Positions 5,962 to 9,508 of a stretch of DNA of 9,508 bases are shown here, one piece after another; the first letter of the stretch is position 1; the number at the start of each line of letters is the position of its first letter. Where the stretch lies: positions 1 to 9,508 of the forward strand of contig CABREP010000069.1 in assembly GCA_902469965.1 (NCBI GenBank), read 5' to 3'. The notes under the pieces were generated by a model. The model was not told the DNA's origin and did no database searches. It saw only the letters and a program-made list of their open reading frames with translations. Source of the DNA: Egerieimonas sp900552095 (GTDB lineage: Bacteria; Bacillota; Clostridia; Lachnospirales; Lachnospiraceae). Position numbers and translations under genes: made by a program.

Positions 5962-7190
5962 GTATCCAAATTCCTTTCCGGAAGCATATTTTCTTCCTCA
6001 ATCTCTGCCTGCATTCCGTTTTTCTCTACGGCATAAATTGGGCCGCTGACTGTACAGGCAGAATCGTCCATTGCTATTGTAACATTTTCTGAAGATATTT
6101 CCACCCCTTTTTTTCTCAAATCCGCCATATAGTCTTCCAGTTCTTTTGCCGCGGTTTCCTTCAGTTCCGCATCGGTACGCACCACCTCTTCCGTCCGGTA
6201 GGGAAGCGTCTCTATCCTGCCCACAGTAACCGGAAGGATAAAATTTTCTGTCAGGTGCAGGATATGGCTCCTGGTGATCTGATCGTATGTTTCCGGCATT
6301 CGAAACGGCCCTCCCAGCGTCAACCTCCATTGAAACAGCTGAAGAAAGTACTGATCTTTCTCCTTTTCTTCATAGATCCGCCGCTCATACCTCCGGGGAA
6401 TCCTGTTCTGGTAATAATAAACAGACGAAAGATAAACATCTCCATCCGCCGGCACCTCCTCGGTACGCACCACTTCACCGCTGTCGTCCGTAATCGGGAT
6501 CTGTCCGCTTATCAAAACGGTTCCTTTCTCACACGGATCTCCCACTTTCACCTTCGGCACCCCGCTTCTGGTTACAATCCTGACCACTGTGCCTTCCTTT
6601 GTTGCCCGAAGATCAGACGGCCTTATCTCTCCTTTTTTCTCCTCCGCAAAAGATTCCGTATTCTCCTTTATCTCAAGAACCAGACGTGTTCCCTGTATTC
6701 TGGCCGAGACCCATACAACATTTTCAAACTCCTCTCTCAGAAGATCTGCCGCCTTCTGGCAGGAAATCTTTCCCTTCGGCTGACCGTGACGAATCCCCTC
6801 CCGCTCCAGTACCTCCAGCACCGCCTGGGTGCTGTTCAGTCTGTTTCCCGTAACCTGGATATTCCAGATAAAGGAGGAGAGCAGATACAAAATACTGGCC
6901 GCCAGAAGAAAACCCAGAAAAAAAGCCTTCCTTTTCCGCGTTCTGTGAAAAAAGAAAGGCGCCCCGTGCTTTTCCAGTATCGTAACCCTGCATCCGCTTT
7001 TCCTGAGAAAAGGTTTCAGCCGGAAAACATCTGCCGCCGGAAGATTCATTTCGTAAAAATCCGTGCCGTTTCTGAGAGTCCAGAGGACCAGCCCGTTTTT
7101 TCCGCAGAGGTTCAGGAAACGCTCCGGTTCCTCCCCCCTTACCTGGATTTTCACGTACCCTTTCAGAGAACGCCCCAACTGTCCGCCCAT
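5958..7190 (-). CDS. yqfD: Sporulation protein YqfD
   Basis: YqfD is a membrane protein of the spore-forming Firmicutes that, in Bacillus, belongs to the mother-cell sigma-E regulon and is needed for sporulation. The 410-residue product has a cytosolic N-terminal domain (1-85, starting LGRSLKGYVKIQV), a basic patch HRTRKRK, and one clear transmembrane helix (about 89-108). The larger part lies beyond it: WNIQVTGN, then a FtsQ-POTRA-like stretch (EGIRHGQ onwards), VWVSARIQGTRLVLEIKEN, and a region with GDPCEKGTVLISGQIPI. The frame is also open to a GTG at 7205, but GGAGGGA stands five bases before ATG 7190 and the extra residues would be the ribosome site itself, so I chose ATG. It starts 21 bases after yqfC and overlaps phoH by four bases. 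Confidence 0.93.
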   Translation of the reverse strand: MGGQLGRSLKGYVKIQVRGEEPERFLNLCGKNGLVLWTLRNGTDFYEMNLPAADVFRLKPFLRKSGCRVTILEKHGAPFFFHRTRKRKAFFLGFLLAASILYLLSSFIWNIQVTGNRLNSTQAVLEVLEREGIRHGQPKGKISCQKAADLLREEFENVVWVSARIQGTRLVLEIKENTESFAEEKKGEIRPSDLRATKEGTVVRIVTRSGVPKVKVGDPCEKGTVLISGQIPITDDSGEVVRTEEVPADGDVYLSSVYYYQNRIPRRYERRIYEEKEKDQYFLQLFQWRLTLGGPFRMPETYDQITRSHILHLTENFILPVTVGRIETLPYRTEEVVRTDAELKETAAKELEDYMADLRKKGVEISSENVTIAMDDSACTVSGPIYAVEKNGMQAEIEEENMLPERNLDT

Positions 7191-7211
7191 ATATCCCTCC
7201 CTCACAGATCC

Positions 7212-7463
7212 TCAAACAAGATCCCGGCAATCTTTCCGCCGGTAATATAAAACAGTCAGATTCTCTCCCTTTATCGTCACTTTCCCTTTCCGGGTCAGAA
7301 TCTGCAGAGAGGTCTGACTGTAAGATAAAATCCCCCGGTAATTTTCAATACAGATTTCCCGCTGCCCGATCATAGTAAGCACCGGTTCCGCAAAAACCAG
7401 ATCTCCGGGAAGTTCAAGGGAAGAAGCCACAGTTTCCTGAAAGCGCTCTTTTTTTCTTCCCAT
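7212..7463 (-). CDS. yqfC: YabP/YqfC family sporulation protein
   Basis: This 83-residue protein is soluble by sequence, with no signal peptide or membrane segment. It shows the YabP/YqfC pattern: LELPGDLVFAEPVLTMIG, then a central GQREICIENYRGIL, a short acid-poor strand, and GKVTIKGENLTVLYY near the C-terminus. YqfC homologues are about 90 residues and almost always sit directly ahead of yqfD, as here. In Bacillus, yqfC is under mother-cell sigma-E control; the molecular role is not established. AAAGGGA precedes ATG 7463 at about nine bases. A sigma-E-like promoter candidate lies at 7495-7523. The pairing with yqfD makes the assignment strong despite the small size. Confidence 0.92.
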   Translation of the reverse strand: MGRKKERFQETVASSLELPGDLVFAEPVLTMIGQREICIENYRGILSYSQTSLQILTRKGKVTIKGENLTVLYYRRKDCRDLV

Positions 7464-7494
7464 AGATGGCCGTCCCTTTTATTTTCTTTTCTTT

Positions 7495-7523
7495 ACTATA
7501 TGAAAAACAGCCGGTTTTTATAC
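7495..7523 (-). promoter_or_regulatory. Candidate sigma-E-type promoter for yqfC-yqfD-phoH-ybeY
   Basis: On the minus strand GTATAAA (7523-7517) and CATATAGT (7502-7495) lie 14 bases apart. They resemble the sigma-E pattern kmATATT-N14-CATACAnT, with CATA exact and the final T present. Transcription would begin near 7488, about 25 bases before yqfC. Bacillus yqfC is sigma-E dependent, which supports the reading. The -35 element lies in the loop and 3' arm of the upstream terminator hairpin. A sigma-A reading (TATAGT -10) has no good -35. Confidence 0.45.
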
Positions 7524-7529
7524 CGGCTG
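7503..7529 (-). terminator. Intrinsic terminator after the DUF2284 gene
   Basis: On the transcribed strand CAGCCGGT (7529-7522) pairs perfectly over eight bases with ACCGGCTG (7515-7508) around the loop ATAAAA. It is followed at once by TTTTT (7507-7503). The 5' arm encodes the last codons of the DUF2284 gene, and its TAA stop sits in the loop (7520-7518). This is a textbook rho-independent terminator closing the cysteine-rich gene cluster. Confidence 0.9.
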
Positions 7530-8057
7530 CAGAAAAATCAGAGAAAACCAGACAACCATCCTCTCTCCCATAAAATAATCCATATGATTTGCCTCCACAA
7601 GAGGGATAATCACAATCCCGTGGCTCTCAATACAGGGATGCATCTGTTCCGGATGGACACAGGAGCGCTTCGGGTAAGTACATTTCTCGCAGAGCGCGCA
7701 ACTGTCGGAAGAGAGCGTATAGCACTGGTTCCCCTCCTTTTTCAGAAGTTCCTCGATTTCCCCTGTGATTTTCTCATGTTCCCTCCGGGTTTCCAGCAGA
7801 CGATCCATATCTGAATAATCTTCCACATCCGCAATTGTAGAAAAGAACAGAGCCTCCGGAAATCTGCGGCAGCGATTTTTACATTCATCCAGAGTCCCCA
7901 CCGCCGGAGGACAGGACCAGGACTTCCCATAACGGGCACATTCCTTCTTGCAGATTGACCGCACTTTATCTGTAAACTCAATGTCATCTGTGGAGACAAA
8001 GGCATACTGATAAATGGGATACCGGGTAATCAATGCTTCTATTTCTCTGTGGTTCAT
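7518..8057 (-). CDS. DUF2284 cysteine-rich, predicted metal-binding protein
   Basis: This 179-residue soluble protein of unknown function matches the DUF2284 pattern. The N-terminal half has C36-x3-C40 and SWSCPP (46-51), followed by C59-x3-C63. The C-terminal half has the ferredoxin-like C120-x2-C123-x2-C126 with C133, then HPEQMHPCIESHGI (135-148). Such spacing suggests an Fe-S cluster or zinc, but no ligand is shown by sequence alone. The ATG overlaps the stop of the upstream YkgJ-type gene (ATGA), and AAAGGAG lies at ideal distance before it, inside that gene, so the two are translationally coupled. The end of the gene forms part of the terminator at 7503-7529. Its cysteine-rich neighbour suggests related metal chemistry; that is inference. 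Confidence 0.87.
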   Translation of the reverse strand: MNHREIEALITRYPIYQYAFVSTDDIEFTDKVRSICKKECARYGKSWSCPPAVGTLDECKNRCRRFPEALFFSTIADVEDYSDMDRLLETRREHEKITGEIEELLKKEGNQCYTLSSDSCALCEKCTYPKRSCVHPEQMHPCIESHGIVIIPLVEANHMDYFMGERMVVWFSLIFLQPV

Positions 8058-8743
8058 AAATGATCTCCTTTCAGCCCCAGCCTGCCGCAGAAATTCTCCG
8101 CCAGCCGAAGTCTCAGTTCAAACGCTTCATAAAATCTCCCCTCCGGAAACGGGGTTCTGAAAAACTGCTTCAGCACATATAAAGAAAGCTGCCGGGTCAG
8201 TGCCTCGTCTGCTTTTTCATCTAACAGGGTCCCCAGATCTTTTGCGAAATAGTGCCAGCGCAGGAGATATTCTTCATATCGCTTCGGCTCCGGCGTGTCA
8301 ATCCATTTTTTCACCTTTATCTTTGCGCGCCCCGGTTTGCTGCACTCATAAATCTGAAGGAAATAAGAAAGTTTTCCTTCTTCGTACACTCTGCCCAGAG
8401 GAAAGATCCTGCAGATCCCCGGACGGATTTTATGTATGCTGCAGCGGCCTGTCCCATTCAGGAAAACACAGCGGCCGCTGTCCACTTCCATTCTCAGATT
8501 GGGAAGAATCAGTCCGCCGGACAAATTTAATTCTATTTTCTGCTCTTCCAGCAGCTGATCAAAGGTTTTTTGCAGTCCTCCTGCCATGCGGTACATATCA
8601 TACGGATCCAGCAGGATCGTATCTTCCATCCCGCAGCAACAGGAAAAGCATCCCTGACAGCCTGCACAGTCTGCCTTAACCAGATCGTTTAATCCATATC
8701 TTCGCCCGTCAGAGATCTGAGCCAGATCAATTTCCCGTTCCAT
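8054..8743 (-). CDS. YkgJ family cysteine-cluster protein (putative metal-chelating)
   Basis: This 229-residue soluble protein belongs to the YkgJ/CxxCxxCC family, described as putative zinc- or iron-chelating. The N-terminal cluster is C26-x2-C29-x2-C32-x2-C35-C36-C37. The downstream family block is visible as GRCVFLNGTGRCSIHKIRP then GICRIFPLG (C92, C101, C111), and C134 may add a ligand. The C-terminal 80 residues are charged, helical and unassigned. It starts 13 bases after the upstream fusion gene; the ribosome site is weak (GGA followed by an A-run), so it may depend on upstream translation. Its last bases overlap the start of the DUF2284 gene. Substrate and partner are unknown; some family members are thought to act on metal centres or modified proteins, which I cannot confirm here. 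Confidence 0.88.
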   Translation of the reverse strand: MEREIDLAQISDGRRYGLNDLVKADCAGCQGCFSCCCGMEDTILLDPYDMYRMAGGLQKTFDQLLEEQKIELNLSGGLILPNLRMEVDSGRCVFLNGTGRCSIHKIRPGICRIFPLGRVYEEGKLSYFLQIYECSKPGRAKIKVKKWIDTPEPKRYEEYLLRWHYFAKDLGTLLDEKADEALTRQLSLYVLKQFFRTPFPEGRFYEAFELRLRLAENFCGRLGLKGDHL

Positions 8744-8756
8744 AACTTTTTTCCAT

Positions 8757-9508
8757 CTATCCTTTCTTCACCGGCCTGTTCTTCCCGGAAAACCAGGCGG
8801 CATCCAGTCGGTAAACGTTCACTTTCTCCATCATCTCCGGAAGGAATTTTACTTCCGCTCCTACCTGACAGGCAATCCGGCGCAGTCCTTCTTCCTTCTC
8901 CTTTTCCTCTTCCACCAGCGTGATCCGTCCTTTTCCCGTAATGCTGGAATACCCATAAGAATAATCACAGGTATAATCCCCCCGGATCAACTGATGGTCA
9001 CAGTCCATCTCAAATCCAACCTCCGGGGAACCGGCAAAAGCCGCAGCTTTCCGTCCCTGTTTTGCGGAATGCAGATAAATCTGAAGTCCCGTCTCTTCCT
9101 CCCAGGAATAACCGAAATTCACCGGAACCAGATAAGGTCCCTCCTGATCCCAGACCGCAATACGCACGACCTGGCAGCTGTCCAGGATCCTCCTTAAATC
9201 CGCTTTTTCCTTCACTTCCCGCTTTTTCAGCCGCATGGGACTTTTCAAAAGCACGGGATGAATGATCTGAACAGTCTCCTCTCCCATCGACTCCCGGAGC
9301 GCTGTCACATACGTGTCAAAATCCAGCTCGCCATCCGGCGTCAGAAGTTCAAAATCTGTATGATACACGTTGGCAAAAAGCCCCGTTTCTTTCAGTCCGT
9401 TTCTCAGATAAAAAGCCTTGCGCCGTTTCCTGTCTCCGGCATTTTCCGCCAACGGATCCTGCTTCTCAATCTCAAAGATCAGCTTTCTGTCCGAAAAGCG
9501 TTCCAGCA
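8757..9508 (-). CDS. GNAT acetyltransferase C-terminus fused to a NimA-like (PNPOx-fold) flavoprotein, 5' end cut by window
   Basis: The frame is open to the right edge and continues beyond it, so the gene is 5'-partial; 249 residues are visible. Residues 1-75 look like the end of a GNAT acetyltransferase (EKQDPLAENAGDRKRRKAF, FYLRNGLKETGLFANVYHTDFELL). From about residue 91 a second domain follows in the pyridoxamine-phosphate-oxidase-like split-barrel family related to NimA. Its marks are MRLKKREVKEKADLRRIL, VVRIAVWDQEGPYLVPVNFGY, IYLHSAKQGRKAAAF, VGFEMDCD, YSYGYSSITGKGRI, and an ending with VNVYRLDAAWFSGK. NimA-like proteins bind FMN or related cofactors and some confer nitroimidazole resistance; that activity cannot be inferred here. 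A TTG at 9452 is in frame but interrupts the GNAT domain, so it is not the start. The YkgJ-type gene begins 13 bases downstream. Confidence 0.87.
   Translation of the reverse strand, partial: LERFSDRKLIFEIEKQDPLAENAGDRKRRKAFYLRNGLKETGLFANVYHTDFELLTPDGELDFDTYVTALRESMGEETVQIIHPVLLKSPMRLKKREVKEKADLRRILDSCQVVRIAVWDQEGPYLVPVNFGYSWEEETGLQIYLHSAKQGRKAAAFAGSPEVGFEMDCDHQLIRGDYTCDYSYGYSSITGKGRITLVEEEKEKEEGLRRIACQVGAEVKFLPEMMEKVNVYRLDAAWFSGKNRPVKKG

Noticed and set aside
5053..6036. Plus-strand open frame of 327 codons opposite phoH and the yqfD end
   Set aside because: It lies antisense to a well-recognised PhoH protein, its product resembles no family I know and is rich in His, Arg, Ser and Pro as expected for a shadow frame, and no ribosome site was evident.
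7191..7205. Upstream GTG start for yqfD at 7205
   Set aside because: The extra codons consist of the GGAGGGA ribosome site itself, which is correctly spaced for the ATG at 7190.
6255..7250. Plus-strand open frame of 331 codons opposite yqfD
   Set aside because: It is fully antisense to YqfD, shows no domain pattern, and its length is explained by the codon bias of the opposite strand.
9450..9452. TTG at 9452 as the start of a separate NimA-like gene
   Set aside because: The frame continues upstream with acetyltransferase-like sequence to the window edge, so this codon is internal.

Overview
The window is a compact, one-directional stretch of chromosome from a Gram-positive, spore-forming Clostridia bacterium, most likely a Lachnospiraceae member. 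This rests on remembered family resemblance (DUF3048 lipoprotein with a Thr/Pro/Glu linker, YqfC/YqfD-PhoH-YbeY order, DUF896, a BofC-C-like protein) and strong AGGAGG-type ribosome binding sites; I ran no search. All twelve protein genes lie on the minus strand, so transcription runs from position 9508 down to 1. No RNA gene, mobile element, CRISPR array or gene-free stretch above about 90 bases was seen.

Region 1 (9508 to about 7503) holds three tightly packed genes. They are a GNAT-tail/NimA-like flavoprotein fusion (cut by the window edge), a YkgJ-type cysteine-cluster protein and a DUF2284 cysteine-rich protein. The last two overlap as ATGA, and the unit ends in a clear intrinsic terminator that starts inside the final codons. 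Function is unknown; metal or Fe-S plus flavin chemistry is an inference.

Region 2 (7502 to 2944) begins with a candidate sigma-E-type promoter laid over that terminator. It carries yqfC, yqfD, phoH and ybeY, then a DUF3048 lipoprotein and a small membrane-anchored protein with a BofC-C-like end. The first four match the Bacillus yqfC-yqfD-phoH-(pgpH)-ybeY block without pgpH. The region therefore mixes sporulation genes (yqfC, yqfD, perhaps the BofC-like gene, which has its own sigma-G-like promoter candidate) with RNA metabolism genes (phoH, ybeY).

Region 3 (2943 to 1) starts at a good sigma-A-like promoter and reads proB, a DUF896 gene, 5-formyltetrahydrofolate cyclo-ligase and proA. ProB and ProA are the first two enzymes of proline synthesis from glutamate, here separated by two small genes. 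proA runs off the left edge only a few residues before its expected end.

Overall this is mostly ordinary core genome. The points most worth a second look are the cysteine-rich/flavin cassette, the terminator-promoter overlap upstream of yqfC, the split proline operon, and the BofC-like gene next to a DUF3048 lipoprotein. I did not find a convincing undescribed defence or mobile system.
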